A stretch of 64,000 bases of DNA from Phytophthora quininea (lineage: Eukaryota; Oomycota; Peronosporomycetes; Peronosporales; Peronosporaceae): contig JAAVTG010000354.1 of the NCBI GenBank assembly GCA_011947345.1, positions 1 to 64,000 on the forward strand. The letters run 5' to 3'. Made by a program: the position numbers and the translations under genes. The notes below the pieces were generated by a model, which saw only the letters and a list, made by a program, of their open reading frames with translations, did not search any database and had not been told where the DNA came from. Each line of letters begins with the position of its first letter. Position 1 is the first letter of the stretch. This document shows positions 1 to 12,297 of the stretch, piece by piece.

Positions 1-1116
1 GTTCGCCGTGTTTTGGCACGAGGGTCAAATGCACATGCCGCTGTTAGCCATCGCTCCGCTCGACGAGGTCGATCAGACGGCGGACTCACATTGTTCCTAC
101 ATCCGGAACATTTTGGGCATTTTTGGCCAATCACAAGACCGCTGAAGTTTCTGATTGGCGATAACTGTGCAGCCAATCAACTGGTGGCGACGAAGCTCGC
201 CGTCCCATTGGTCGGTTGCGCGTCGCATCGATTCAATTTGGCGACACAGAAGTGCCTTACTCGCCATAGCGAGATCACCGACGCTGTGGCCGCATTGATG
301 GCTGCCCTGCGCGCCCCGAACAACCGCAGGAGCTGCGACGCCACACCAACCTGGCGCCTCTCCGCGCTAATGCGACTCGCTGGAGCTCGACCTTCGCTAT
401 GCTGGAGCGGTACGTCAAGATTAGGGATGCAATCAAGCATGTTGACGCCGTGTACGACCTTGTCCCGAAGCCTGCTGCTCATCGCCGGATCAAGGTGCTC
501 CTTGAAAACCTTTTGACGCTTAACAGCGTCTGCAAGAAGCTGCAGGAGGATGACTTGTCGATGGCTGCGGTTCGAGTGCTGTTCGACCGTATTATCGAGA
601 TGTGCCCGGTGACCAAGGAGCATCTGAGCCCTGACGCTCGGATCGTGCACTCGCCAGCCTTCGAGAGCGGCGTCGCTATTTTTACTGACGCCAGTGCTCT
701 TGTGTCTAATTATTCTAATGTTGCATTAGGTGGCTACTAATCGCGTCGAAGCCTTGAGCGAGGACGAGACTACCGCTTTGAAGCCGTTTGAGTTGCAGGT
801 GGAGTCGGCCGCTGCTTCTCGTGGTAGAGCACGTCGCACTCGTCAACAGCCTCGTGAGGAGGACTTTGCCACGGCCATGCTGAGGAATGACGCGCCGGCT
901 GCACCCGCAACACCGCGCTACTGCGAGATCGTGGCGAAGATACCACCTACTAGCAATCACTGCGAGAGGCTCTTCTCGCAGTGCAAGCTGATCCTTACTC
1001 CGCAGCGGGCTTCGCTGCTCCCCATCAACTTCGAGACGCTTTCATTTTTGCGCGTGAACAGGCAGTATTGGGACGCGAGCACGCTGATGGCCCTTGTCAT
1101 TGACGAGGAGCAGTAG
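1..1116 (+). pseudogene. hAT-superfamily transposase, C-terminal remnant
   Basis: Three reading blocks in different frames (about 13-390, 399-720, 730-1116) together resemble the second half of a hAT transposase. Visible are GDNCAANQ and CASHRFNL, which match the conserved D..N and C..H signatures of the RNase-H-like core, and near the end TSNHCERLFSQCK, which fits the hAT C-terminal dimerisation region. The N-terminal BED finger and first catalytic part are missing or lie left of the window edge. At least two frame changes make it non-functional as given, though some breaks could be sequencing indels. No terminal inverted repeats or target duplication were recognised. Assignment to hAT is by motif only. 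Confidence 0.65.
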
Positions 1117-1551
1117 TCCGGTTCGTTCGATGAGAATACATTACGTATTCTTCATTCTTTTATTATTGTTGATGCTGCCAACCAATTCTTTTCTTATTGT
1201 TTTTCATAACAGACTGAAGAATAACTTATTCTAATGTCCAAGCACTGGTACGTTTGAAGGCAACCTCTGAAAAAGCTAAAATTCGTTCTCGACCACCGAG
1301 AAAACCCGAATTCGGGCGAGGGATCGTTTCACTTGACGTTTGCATGAAGCGCAATCGACCACCGAGAATTTGAGCTGTCGGTTCTGAAAAGGGTACCATA
1401 CAGGGACCAAATGTAAGAAAAGATCAGCTCAAAATCAGGATCGACCCAATTCGAATTGGGTCGGTGCAAAATAAACTGAGCCGTCGCAAAATTCCCGGCA
1501 GAAGGAATTGGTCCCATCTGGTCCTGGCTGTCTCTGCCGACCATTCCCACG
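1117..1551. other. Intergenic, no gene seen
   Basis: About 435 bases between the hAT remnant and the M96-family gene. It has an AT-rich stretch around 1130-1240 and then promoter-side sequence of the next gene. I see no coding region, RNA gene or repeat in it. Confidence 0.5.
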
Positions 1552-3061
1552 ATGCTGCGGCTCCAGGACGACGAGATGGAGGCGCTGGAGGCGGCGCTGT
1601 CCTTCGTAGACGACTTTCGTCCCTCCGATCATCGAGGACACCTCCCGACACCCGCATCTACAGGTTTTGACAGCGCGGACCGAGCGCTGGACCACGAGCT
1701 GAGCCACTTTTTACTAGAGACCCCATCCCCCGACCGAGATACTGCAGAACACAAGCCATTAGAGCAAACTCCCGTGGCCTCTCACGAGGGAGCTAGCAAC
1801 TTGGGAAATTATAACACAAACCACGTAGGACAAGTGGAGATAAAGCCTCTGGACGCAAGACCAAGCGACGACCCCAAGCCAACCCCAACAAAGCGAGAGA
1901 TGAACGCAAGCACGAGCTGGTTTACTTGCGCAACAAGGTCGCGCAGATGGAGTCGGAGCTGGAGACGCTGCATCATCGCAGAGCGAGAGGAATCAAAAAG
2001 GAAAAGACTGCGAGAAGCAGTGGCGTGTTGGTAGCCGGCCTTAACTCGGAGATGACGCACGTTTGGAGAGATATTGCGGCGAGACAGGAGAAACGAAGGG
2101 AGAAATCGGAGCGGGAGAACGCGAGACTGAAACTGGTGCTGGAAAGTCAAGTGAAATTAGCCAAAAGCATGGAGAAGCTGTTTGAGAAGCGCGCGAGACA
2201 ACAAGTCGCTGGGTGTGCGGCCGCCATGGGGAGTGCAGATGGCTCCGCCCAAGGGTCGACGCTCGATCTTTTGGGCAATAAACACACGTTTGACGAGCTA
2301 CTGAAGAGTCTAGACACTGCGTACGCTGAGATGAACAGCGTGTTCGCTACGAACGGGCTTTTAGGGTCGGAAGTGCCGGGCAGAGACGCTCGTATGCGAG
2401 AAGGACCCAACGGGATGTACTTGGACGTGTTTGCCACGAAGCTACTGCCGTTTGAGTATGACGCGGTCGCCACTGCGGTCTGGAACCACTTTAGAGGGAA
2501 TGCAAAGCACAACGGCGTCGTGTACGAGAACGCCGTCAAGCCGCTGGAGGCTTCGTCGGACACAATTATGGAGGTCTTTACGATGGAGCTGATGGGCAAG
2601 GAAGTGAACGCCGACTTCCAAGTCAAGCAGGTCGTGCGTCGGTACGTGGAGGCCGAGCAGCAGGTGTTGATCTGGGTGTGCCACGGCCACGGTCTGGAGC
2701 AGGCGGGCTCGCCGTTCTCGGGCTTTGGCTTCTTCGAAAAGGCCTACGTAGTAACCAGGCGGCCGACGTCGCTGGCTCAGGACTTTACCATTTTGCAGAT
2801 GTGCAGCATCATGTCGCCCCGGATGTCTGCGGCCTGCAGCATCGACCTGACGGCCGCAGACAAGTTCATCGACTTTGTGCTGAGCGTCGTGGCCACCACA
2901 CAACGTTCAACCAGGAACTGATTGAGAGCGTTCTACTCGAGCAAGAGCTCAAAAGAGACAAAGTCCGAAGACGGAAGTGCAGAGTGTTTAGAGGACTAAA
3001 ACGTGCCGAGCTGGCAGCACTTTTAGTTTATAATGGCCTCCTGTCTTTCGGAAGCAGATGA
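1552..3061 (+). CDS. M96 mating-specific protein family member
   Basis: The protein starts with an acidic segment (LEAALSFVDDF), followed by a low-complexity linker. A basic, bZIP-like stretch then leads into a coiled coil (NKARDERKHELVYLRNKV, about 1887-1940) with MESELETL, then a second helical block (VWRDIAARQEKRREKSEREN) and a C-terminal globular half. This order is what I know of the large oomycete M96 mating-specific family; molecular function is unknown, and the basic/coiled-coil part suggests nuclear or scaffold roles. The frame moves from phase 1 to phase 3 near 1815-1860 and to phase 2 near 2885, where the C-terminus (FNQELIESVLLEQELK) continues. These breaks may be one-base sequencing indels or true decay. 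The precise stop is uncertain. Confidence 0.7.
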
Positions 3062-3078
3062 ACCTAACTAACACGTCC

Positions 3079-4363
3079 TCAGCTGATGACGCAGTTGACT
3101 CGGTGTGCTCTGGGCTTTTTCCTTCGCAGGCCAGGAGACAGGTGCGGGTGCACCTTGTTCTTGCCCATCGGCTCGTCCTCTTGCTCTGCGATGATCATCG
3201 TCTCGCGTACAGACCTGCCGTTGGTTCGGCCGGTGACGACCGAGAAGTTGGACATGACACTGGCCCGTTCGATGATGGAGGCGCCTCCGTCCGTCGCCTG
3301 ACTGCTGTGCTCGTCCGTGTCATCGGTCGCGGGGCTTTGGCCGCGCAGGCCCAGCATTAAATCCATCATGCTCGGTCCGATTTGGTCTGACCTTAGCGTC
3401 ACACGACCGTGGGTCTCCAACTCCAACGCACGTAGCTAAGCAACGGCAAAATAGTTAGCTACGTAGCTCGAGGAAATGTCGTCAAAGTCGACGTACCTTT
3501 TCCACGTAGATTTTCCTTGGTGCACTAGCTGGTCGCTTCTGCAGCACGTGTCGGTAGGCGTGTTCCAACGTCCACTGCTCCACCACCATCAGGTACGCAA
3601 TGCAGACCACAGCGCTCTCGTTATTGCCGTGCGTGCAGAAGACAAACACCGTCTTGTTATCCGCACGGGCGATCTGGATGAGCTTGTTGGCCTCCGTCAC
3701 GTTGAGCTTGAAATCCTCGTAGGAGAAGTCGTCGTCCAGTTCGATCCGACCCAAGTCGACGGTCGGGTCCGGCACGATTTCGACGTGCTGCGGACGCTTG
3801 CGAGGGTTCTCGGCGTCGATCAAACACGACACTTGCAAGTTCTTGAGGAGCTGCTCGTCCATCGCGTGCTGGACGGAGCCCATGAACAGGTAGCTGGTGA
3901 CGACGCCAGGGACGTCGAGTCTGCAGTCACACGTAGAGATGAGTTCGTATTCGCGACCAAATGTGCTAGCAACGTGCCCTACCGGTCGTCCAGCGAGGCC
4001 GGTGCCTCCAGTGTAATGTCCGCCGTAGTCATCCGTCCGCTGTCTCGCCAATTGCAGAGTGGAGGCTGCTCCACAAAACGGGCAGAAATCCACAGCCCAA
4101 TGCGCGTGTGATTGTGGCGCTTTCAAAGTAGGCACGTGCGACTCCAAAGCAACGACTGGACGAAAGCTGAAGCGGGTCAACTCGGGGCGCGTCAACGCGG
4201 TCGTGGAAGGCAGATGGGGGTGCAGTGCTGGTAGAATACCCACACACATGAGGAAAAGTAGGGTTCTCCGTCCTCTGAAGGCGATTTGCCACAAACTGTC
4301 GAGGTCTTTAGCGATTGTCCAAGAGCTGTCGCTTGCATTGCCATTGCCGGAAGGGATCAGCAT
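3079..4363 (-). CDS. Dual-specificity-phosphatase-like protein, probable pseudophosphatase
   Basis: Minus-strand gene with an intron at 3436-3496 (61 nt; donor AAG|GTACGT, acceptor TTAG, branch-like GCTAAC), which joins two exons in frame. The DSP fold is visible: YLFMGSVQHAMDEQLLKNL matches the start of the domain, and HAYRHVLQKRPASAP matches the helix after the catalytic loop. The P-loop reads FCTHGNNESA where active enzymes have HCx5R: the Cys is present, but Glu stands where the phosphate-binding Arg should be, so catalysis is not expected. A scaffolding role like that of STYX-type proteins is possible (inference). The C-terminal exon is a ~110-residue tail without known domains. The true N-terminus is uncertain: the frame stays open upstream into the neighbouring divergent gene. 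Confidence 0.7.
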
Positions 4364-4537
4364 GACGGCCGTGCGCAATGCTGCATGGTTTGCAGTGCCG
4401 TCAGCATCGATTGATCGCCTCGTCGCGTGCTGTGGGCGGACCGACTCCCTCGTCAAACATGATAGCGAGTCGGTCCTCCATCGGCGACGCTTGAGGGTCA
4501 AAAGTATCTTTGTGACATCCATCAGCTGTGGATTGCC

Positions 4538-5513
4538 ATGCGCCGCGTGCACTTCCGAGACGATGTGGAGGACGAGATAGAGCTGCACCCGCTACTGCAA
4601 TGGGATCTGGCGGCGGTGTCGTGGCTGGTGCAGCAGAAAGAGACGACTCCGTGGCTGAAGAGGCTGGTGCACTCGACGACGTCTCGCCGCCGCACGCAGG
4701 ACATTTCGCTGCTCATATGGTGCGTCCAAGCAGAGTGTCTACCTTGGGACAGCAATTACTGACCATTGGCGTCTTTAGGTTCGTCTTCATCACCATGATC
4801 CCTGAGTTCGGCTTGCCGTACTTCTGGATCTGCATCGCCAATCTGCTGGCGGTGGTGACGCTGCAGTATCTGGCCGACTCTCCTCGACCGATTGACGTGT
4901 ACGCGCCTCTACGAAGCCTGCAAGATCGACGCTGCATCGATGAAGACACTGGCGGGTTTCCTTGCGTAGACTGCCACATGGCGGTGGTGGTTCTACTGCC
5001 GGCGGTGTTGAACACGCAGTCGGTGATGGTGCAACTGATTTTCCTCTGCATCGTCGTGTACATCGCTCTGTGCAAAGTGTTGCTGGCGACTCGCTTCGTT
5101 TCACAAGTGCTGGGCAGTTGGCTTATGGGGATCACAGGCATCCTCGTGGGCAATCACGGCCACGTGGTGGTGAAAAGCTACAAGCTGTCGAGGGGTATAG
5201 CGTCGCAGCAATTGTCGTGCTGCTGGTGCTGTGTATGCTGGTGCTGGGCACGTGGATCGAGAACAACGACAGCAGTCTTATGGGCATCCCCAAGCAAGAC
5301 TTCATGGACGTCTTCACTAATATTTTGAATTCCAACGCACCACCACCTCCGAATCCAACACCAGCACAAGTGCATCAACTGCCAGGACGCCACACACCAC
5401 GTAAGGACGTCAACGACGAAGTAGAGGAGGTTGCAGGCAAAAGAGACTCGTTCTATTTTCTAGTGCGCGGCATGCGAGATCGATCTCGAAGCGCTCGACA
5501 AGCGTCAAGATAA
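4538..5513 (+). CDS. PAP2-like multi-pass membrane protein
   Basis: Exon 1 (4538-4719) encodes a soluble acidic N-terminus. A 59-nt intron (4720-4778, GTGCGT...TTTAG) joins it in frame to a multi-pass region. Hydrophobic segments include FWICIANLLAVVTLQYL, MAVVVLLPAVL, VQLIFLCIVVYIALC and a last one near 5205-5260. The order DSPRP, then FPCVDCHMA, then ATRFVSQVLGSWLMG resembles the three motifs of type 2 phosphatidic acid phosphatases. The catalytic His and Asp of motif 3 are not in their usual places, so enzymatic activity is doubtful. A one-base frame change at the GGGG run 5192-5195 connects the last membrane segment and the hydrophilic tail. The start lies head-to-head with the phosphatase-like gene. 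The family call is tentative. Confidence 0.5.
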
Positions 5514-5529
5514 CCATCGCAATGTCCAT

Positions 5530-6950
5530 CTAGCTTTCTGTGCACAATTTGAGCGCATCTTGGACTTCCCCACGCATGGCTTTCGACACGCGTGGCAGGA
5601 TGGAGCCCTTGCCGACCCAAATATTCATACGAACGTGCTCGTGCGGCTGGACTCGGACAACTGCAGGTCCCATGGGCAGGTCCTTCAACGTCGCTTGCAA
5701 TTCTACCGACAGCGAGTCGAAAGCCACATGCTGCTTCGAGTGCAGCAGCGTCGAGAAGTCTGCGACTGGGATGTCCAGTCGTCGCTTAGTGAAGAAGTCG
5801 TCGAAGAAGCCGAGGCTCTCTTCTGACGGTCGGTAGAATGTCTCGCCGCGCTCGGTGACCTTCGTGAACACCTTCAGCCCAGTGTTGACAATCTGTTCCA
5901 CCATCACGAAGTAAAATGATCAGGTTGGAATTTGTGATCAGAGCAATAAAAGCACGTACATCAAGTGCGTCTCCACCCAAACATACGTCCGAGATCTCCT
6001 TGTCCACGTAGTTGACCGTCGCTGCAGTGTCCGAACGGCACCAAAATCGTTCCTGCAGTGCAACACATCGTTAGTAAAGGCGACCAGCCATCGCGGTGAT
6101 ATGCGTACCTTCAACTCGTCATCCTGTAGCCCGTAGAAATCTCGGAGTTGCTCCCATACATCGTCGCCAATTGGACGGTAAAGAGTTTCACGCTTCTTCT
6201 CCGTCTTCTTCTTGTCCGATTTGGCATCCATATCTGTGCGGCGCTTCTTCTTCTGCGGCTTCTCTGACGATGAATTTGAGGTAGCAAACTCCGTATCGGG
6301 AAGATACTTCGAGCATTTCTTCATGAAATGACCTCCTGCGCCACAGAGTTTGCAGACGTAGTCGGACGGAGGAACAGCTTCCGTCTCTTCAAGAGGCTCA
6401 AGACCTTCTTGACGTCCCTCGTTACCAGGAAGATCGGCAATTTTACGAAGCACGGCAACGAAGAACCCTCCAGAGTTCTGGTCCGTCGGGATCAGTCTCA
6501 TGGTCTTGTGGAGTTCATCAGCGATAGCTCCTCAGGAGGAAACATCGCTCGCGTCACGCGACTGCCGCGTAGCTCTTGTGAAAGAGAGTCGTAGTTGTCA
6601 AACCACTCGTGCAAGTCTTCCTTACTGTCGTCGCCGTCGTCAGCCTTGAAGAGGTGGCCCTTGTGGGTAGATTTGGACTTGGATCGCCAGCCTACACGCC
6701 ATTTGGTTCTGCCAGGACGTGTTACCAGCTCCGGCATCTTGTTGGAAACATCAAGCAGCTCCAAGGAGCCTCCAGCACGACGTAAGAGCTCAGCAACCAC
6801 AGCTTCGTCTTCGATAGGATTAAACGAGCACGTCGAGTAGACCATGATACCTCCAATCTTAAGCAATGCAGCACCGCGAAGTGCAAGCGCCAACTGAGTC
6901 GGATACAACGTCAGTCCTTGGCCGATATGCCATTCCTTCCAGAGTGATTG
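5530..6950 (-). pseudogene. NSUN2: NSUN2/TRM4-type tRNA m5C methyltransferase, 3' part (split gene)
   Basis: C-terminal half of an RNA cytosine-5 methyltransferase, continuing from the part at 13666-14699. It opens with SLWKEWHIGQGLTLYPTQ and contains VYSTCSFNPIEDEAVV, the motif VI TCS with the catalytic Cys, followed by the NSUN2-type stretch NSGGFFVAVLRK and a CxxC...H...C element (CKLCGAGGHFMKKC). Introns at 6053-6108 (56 nt) and 5893-5958 (66 nt) restore frame, and the last exon is 5530-5892. A one-base frame change near 6535 between FPPEE and DELHKTMRL is not at a homopolymer and may be real. The coding exon is interrupted at 6950 by the retroelement LTR. Known family role: m5C in tRNA (and some mRNA), mainly nuclear. 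Confidence 0.9.
6946..6950. repeat. Target-site duplication GATTG (left copy)
   Basis: GATTG directly abuts the left LTR. The same five bases follow the right LTR at 13666-13670. Five-base duplications are typical of Ty3/gypsy integrases. Confidence 0.9.
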
Positions 6951-7522
6951 TGTAACACGTTGCGCGGGCGAGGAGCGTTGGGGCGAGACGGCGGCGGCGA
7001 CGAGTTGGCGGAGACGGCGAACGGCGGAGACTGGCGGTGGCGCAGCTGGAGGAGGCGCCTTGGCACTGGAAGTAGAATTGAGAAGTGAGATTGATCTGGC
7101 GGGTTTATCTTGCTAGCGCGCGTTGGGGAAACGCAAAGGGAAATCCAGTTCCCATCCTAAAGCCTATCAATTCTCTAAGTCCATATGAATCCTAAATCTA
7201 CCAATGAACAGCTCCTAACTGGAAACGTAGCTCGAATCTTGAATCTTCTTGATGCGTCCCATAATCAAGAATCCATCAATAACTGGATTCTTTCAAATCC
7301 GTAGAACTTAAGAGCCAATCAGAATAAAGATTATGGGACGTTCTTGAGACACCTAGAAGGTGTAATCTTGAACTTGAAGCCCTCGACCAATAGGAACGCT
7401 TTATGTATGTATGTTTACTACCATAAAGATAGCCAGCTATCCAGCATAATCTGGATAGTCTCAAAACGTATTGACGGGGTTGCCGTCTGCAACATGTTGT
7501 CGCTGACGGCAATTCCGTCACA
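6951..7522 (-). repeat. 3' LTR of the NSUN2-inserted element
   Basis: 572 bp, TG...CA ends, apparently identical to the copy at 13094-13665. In element orientation this is the downstream LTR. Confidence 0.95.
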
Positions 7523-7544
7523 TGACCTCTCTTCAAGAAGACGC

Positions 7545-10500
7545 CTATTTCGAAAATGGCTTCGGTCTCTTCTTGGTTCCCCAATAGAGATCAATGAGTC
7601 CGGGAATCTGCGTTAGATTCTCCACGGGCTCCCAGGTGGCCTCTGACTTCGATTCGCCAAGCCACCAAACCTTGTACTGAGGTTTCCCTTGTGCTTGCGA
7701 TGCCCAATTACGGCTTCAACGAGTTGTCCCACGGAGCCATCGGCTAACACTACTTTGTTCACCTTCTGCTTACGATTGGTGTCCTTCTTGTACGGTTTTA
7801 GTAGTGATGTGTGAAACACCGGGTGCATCTTCAATCCCTTCGATAATCCCAACTCATAGGAATCCTTCGAGATCTTCTTCAACACTGGAAACGGTCCAAT
7901 GTATCTTGGAGCGAGCTTCTTCGACTGGATATATCCCTTGTGACGGATGTCCATATTCTTTCCGTCTAACAGCACCATATCGTTGACTTCGAAGTCCTGC
8001 ACGTGTCTGTTCTTGTCGTAGTAATGCTTCATACGCTCCTGCGCTTCGCTCATGCGATCTTGTGCAATCTTGAGCAGAGTTTCTTGTCGAAGCAAAAACT
8101 CTTGCGCTGATTTCTCCAACTTCTTAAACTCTGGATCTGCTGCCACATCATCTGGCATGTAGGGTATATATCCTAGATCCGCTTCGAACGGTGACATCCC
8201 TATCGTAGAGTGTATACGTCGATTATAGGCAATTTCTGCCAAGTGGAGATAGTCATCCCAGTCATCTTGGGCTGGACTAACGACACCTCGGAGATAGTCT
8301 CCAATGAAACGGTTTGTTCTTTCCGTTTGTCCGTCAGTTTGGGGTCGGAATGCAGACGATAATTTGTGCTGCGTTCCCATAGCTGTCATAGTTGCTTGCC
8401 AAAACTTAGACGTAAACTTGGTGTCTCTATCGGACACAATGGTCTTGGGCATGCCATGGTCTTTGACGTAATTCTTCATGAATACGTTTGCGATTTCCGT
8501 AGAATCCTCTGTTGTCTTAGTTGCAATGAACTTTGCTCGCTTGGTCAAACGATCAACAATGACCATAATTGAGTTGTATCCTTCTTTAGTCGCTGGGAGA
8601 GACACGATGAAATCCATGGATATATCGGTCCATCTCCCTCTTGGAACATCCAATGGTTGGAGTAGTCCTGGTGGCTTTGTTTGTCTAGCCTTGTTGCGCT
8701 GACACATTTCGCACGTGTTGACATAGCGCTGGATGTATTTGGACATTCTTGGCCAATAGTACTTTTCGCGAACAGCCAAATAGGTCTTATAATACCCAGG
8801 GTGGCCAGCTGACACTGAGTCATGGTTTTCACAGATAACGCGATTCTTGAGATCTTCGTCGTCTGGAATGTACAAACGCGGAGCTTCATCTTCGCCTGTC
8901 TGATAGTACAAGACGCCGTCGTTGATTGAGTAACGTGGCATCGAGACACCTTCATTCAGACGCTTGATGATCCATAGTAGTTCCTTCTTCCTTGAGTACA
9001 TCTGCTTAGCTGATTGAGCGACAGTCACCTTTGAGGCAACCATCGTCGCCACAATTTCGCGGTTTTGAGCAGACTCAAGAAGTTCTTTTAGGCTGACTTG
9101 AGCGGCCTTGTGCTCGAAGTCTGGCTTTCTTGATAGCGCATCTGCTACAGTATTGGTTTCTCCAGGAATCCACTTGAATAGTGGCTGGAACTCAGCAAGT
9201 TCATTGAACCAGCGGGCAATCCTTCGGTTAGTCGTCTTCTGTGTCAGAATCATCTCAATACTCTTGTGGTCGGTTTCGACAGTAAACGGCTTGTCCAATA
9301 GATAGACGCGCCATGTCTTCAGAGCATGCATAATTGCGAGCAGCTCTTGTTCGCGAACTGGGTAATTTAGCTCAGCGGGTTTCATCTTTCGACCAGTAAA
9401 AGCAATTGGATGTTCCAACCCTCCCTCGTTTTGAAACAAAACTCCCCGATCGCGAAGTTCGAGGCGTCCATCCTGATGCCAAAAGGCTTTGAAAAATCGG
9501 GAAGTTTGAGGACAGGTGGAGACGATAAGCGACGCTTGAGTTCTTCAAAGCATCGTAATTGGTCTTCAGTGAGCTGGATTGGCTCACGAGACCGTTTGCC
9601 CTTGATACTTTCATGTAAAGGACCTGCAAATTGAGCAAAATCCTTGCAGAATCTGGAGACGTACACAGTTGTCCCCAAGAAGCTTTCCATTTGCTTCTTT
9701 GTCTTTGGAATAGGCCAGTCAGCAATGATCTTGACCTTATCCGGGTCCATACGGACACCGTTGCGCCCAACGAAGTCGCCCAGGCATGGAATTTCATCCA
9801 CGCAAAACTGGCATTTGGACAACTTGATGTAGAGCTTCTGCTCTTCACAGCGCTTGAGCACTCGATCCAAAGCCTCGAGGTGCTCAGAGACATCTTCACT
9901 TTTAGTGAACACATAGATGTCGTCGAAGTAGATTCGCATAACGTCACGTAAATCCCGAAAAACCTTCTGTAAAAGGCGGTTAAACGTTCCTGGACTACCA
10001 CTGAGTCCCATGGGAGTGACGAGGTACTCAAAAAGACCGTCTGGAGTCGAAAACGCTGTAAAGGGTATATCGGATTCCCTTAGCTTGACTTGGTAATATC
10101 CCCAGAGTAGATCCATGCACGAATACCAAAAGCTGCCTGCCATTGCGTCAAAGGTATCTTCCTTCCGCGGCATTGGGATTGCTGGCAAGATTGTCGCTAG
10201 ATTCAGCTGACGAAAGTCGTGCACGATACGCCATCCAACTGGCTTCTTCACACAGAATGTTGGTGCACTAAAAGCTGACGTACTTGGTCGTATAATGCCT
10301 GCTTGAACCATTTCTCTGGTCCAGTCTTGTATAATTTGGCGTTGCTCAGGACTTTGGCGCCACTGCTTTACCGAGATTGGCTTGGTTCCGGGTTTCAGCA
10401 GAATTTCATGTTCGATACCTTCACGTACCGGTGGCGTCTCATTAGGAAGTTCCGTGCGGAAAACTGTGTCCGCATACTTGCGCAATACTGGATACGCAGG

Positions 10501-12219
10501 ATTGCCCTTGAGAGCCTCCCAACCTTGACTCTTGAAGCGTTCAGCCTTCTCGGAGTCATGGGGATTGATCATGAATACAGCTTCAATGTCCTTGTCCTTT
10601 CGAAGCATTCGAAGAAACTGGTTCGACGAAATGATCTTCGTAGAACCGTGTCGTCCTTGGTGACCGTGATGGCGATAGAAGTTGAAAATCTCGCGACTTT
10701 TATCCAAACGAGAATAGCGTCTTCCAGCTACACGTCTTGCTGGACGTTTGGTCGGACTGGACAGTTTGACTTGAATCGGACTGGCTGTTGTATTGTTGCG
10801 AGGTTTGATTTGCAACGTTTCCCAGTTAATATCTGGGTTCTGCTCACGGAGCCACACCATACCTAGTACGACGTCTTTCTTCTCCGGAACAGGCATAACT
10901 TGGAAGGTTTTCAACGAAACTGGAAAGCCAGGAATGGCTAAGTTCATGTCAACAGTGCGACGGCGACGATGGACGATTTGATCATATCCTAAGTCGACTT
11001 GCATAAGTTCGTGCTCTGTGACTTCCAGTTCGAGTTTCTTGACCAATTCTTCGGTCACGCCGTTAAGGCTACTTCCATTGTCGATGAAGATAGAGACTTC
11101 TTCCTTCTGATCTTCATTCTTGTACGCTTGAGCTTCGACCTCGAGAATTGCATACACTGATCCGCTCATAAAGCGGTTTGCCTCTTTACTTTTAGGCTTC
11201 TTGCACTGCGGCGAGATATGTCCCTTCTCCCCACAGTTATTGCACGTAGCTGTCTTCGTCCAGTCGTCCTTCTTACCCTTCTTCTCAGATCGTTTCGCTG
11301 ATTGCTGTTTCTGCTTGGGCGGACGAGAACTTGACGCATCCTTTGCTGTAGGTTGCTTGGACGGAGCTCGAGGTGGTTTCCCCGAGTAATGTGCAAACTC
11401 GAAGTTAGAGGCAATTTCTATAGCCTCTTGTAGCGTACCAGGACTTTCTTCCTTGATCTTCTTCGCAGTTTCTTCGCGTAAGCCATTCTGGAAAAAGAAA
11501 CGCTTCTCCAGTTCACTGATTCCCAACTCGGTTTGGGACAACAGATCTTGGAATTTGGAGACATACTCATGAATTGTCTCCTTTTGCTTCAAGTGAAACA
11601 TACGCTCGCGAAGGTCATATTCAAAGTCCTTAGGCCTGAAGCGCGTACGCAACTGGCTCTTGAACAGTGACCACGTCTTGTGAACATTCACACGCTCACA
11701 GTCCGCTATAAAGGCACGATACCAATTCAACACGGATTTGCCCAGGTTGCTGGATATTAGCGTCACAAAATCTGACGACTCTGCTTCCATTAACTGGCGT
11801 TTGTTGGCGTAGTACTGTTCCGTGGCAAAGATCCATAGCTCAATGTCTTCGCCATACTTTCCCTCATAGACAGGAGGGTCCTTCTTCTTGTGATCACCTC
11901 TGGACGCGACGAGAAACTCGAAGCGTTCATTCGCCTGCTGCATTTGTGCTTGCATCTGTGCTTGCATTTGTGCTTGATACTGTTGCTGCTGTTGCGTTAT
12001 ATACACTAACAACTGCTGCATGGACATCGTGTCCGGTCCCGAAGGAGCTTGGGCAGCAGCAGCGGCTGCAGGGGCTGGCTCAGCCTGATTATTGCGTGTA
12101 CTTGAACGTGTAGCCGGACGGGTAGCCTCAGCGTCACTCGCCGCATTTGCTCTGCTTTGTTGGCGAGGACGAGGGTTCGGTGATGGGTGCTCAGCTCCAC
12201 GACCTCTTCTAGCGGCCAT
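7545..12219 (-). CDS. Gag-pol polyprotein with C-terminal chromodomain (Ty3/gypsy)
   Basis: Start taken at MAARRGRGAEHP (12219). Gag: Gln-rich coiled segment, capsid block (YYANKRQLMEAESSDFVTL ... TWSLFKSQLRTRFRP), then zinc knuckle CNNCGEKGHISPQC. Protease: FIDNGSSLNGV, an unusual DNG in place of DSG/DTG. RT: WRIVHDFRQLN, MPMGLSGSPGTFNRLL-like core (TPMGLSGSPGTF) and IYFDDIYVF. RNase H: RMDASNFAIG, YPVREQELLAI, TDHKSIEM and VADALSR. Integrase: H2C2 finger (HPGYYKTYLAVREKYYW...CEMCQ), MDFIVSLP, VSDRDTKF and QTDGQTERTN, so D,D,E are all present. The C-terminal chromodomain (KVWWLGESKSEATWEPVENL, ~7600-7690) lies in another frame after a one-base change near 7685. A second frame change lies at the CCCC run 9444-9447 in RNase H. 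Otherwise a single uninterrupted frame. Confidence 0.92.
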
Positions 12220-12297
12220 GATAGCTGGACTTCTCAGCACTCCTTAAAACTTCTCCAAAACCCAAACTTTGAGGCCAAAAATTAGAAGAGAACTAAC

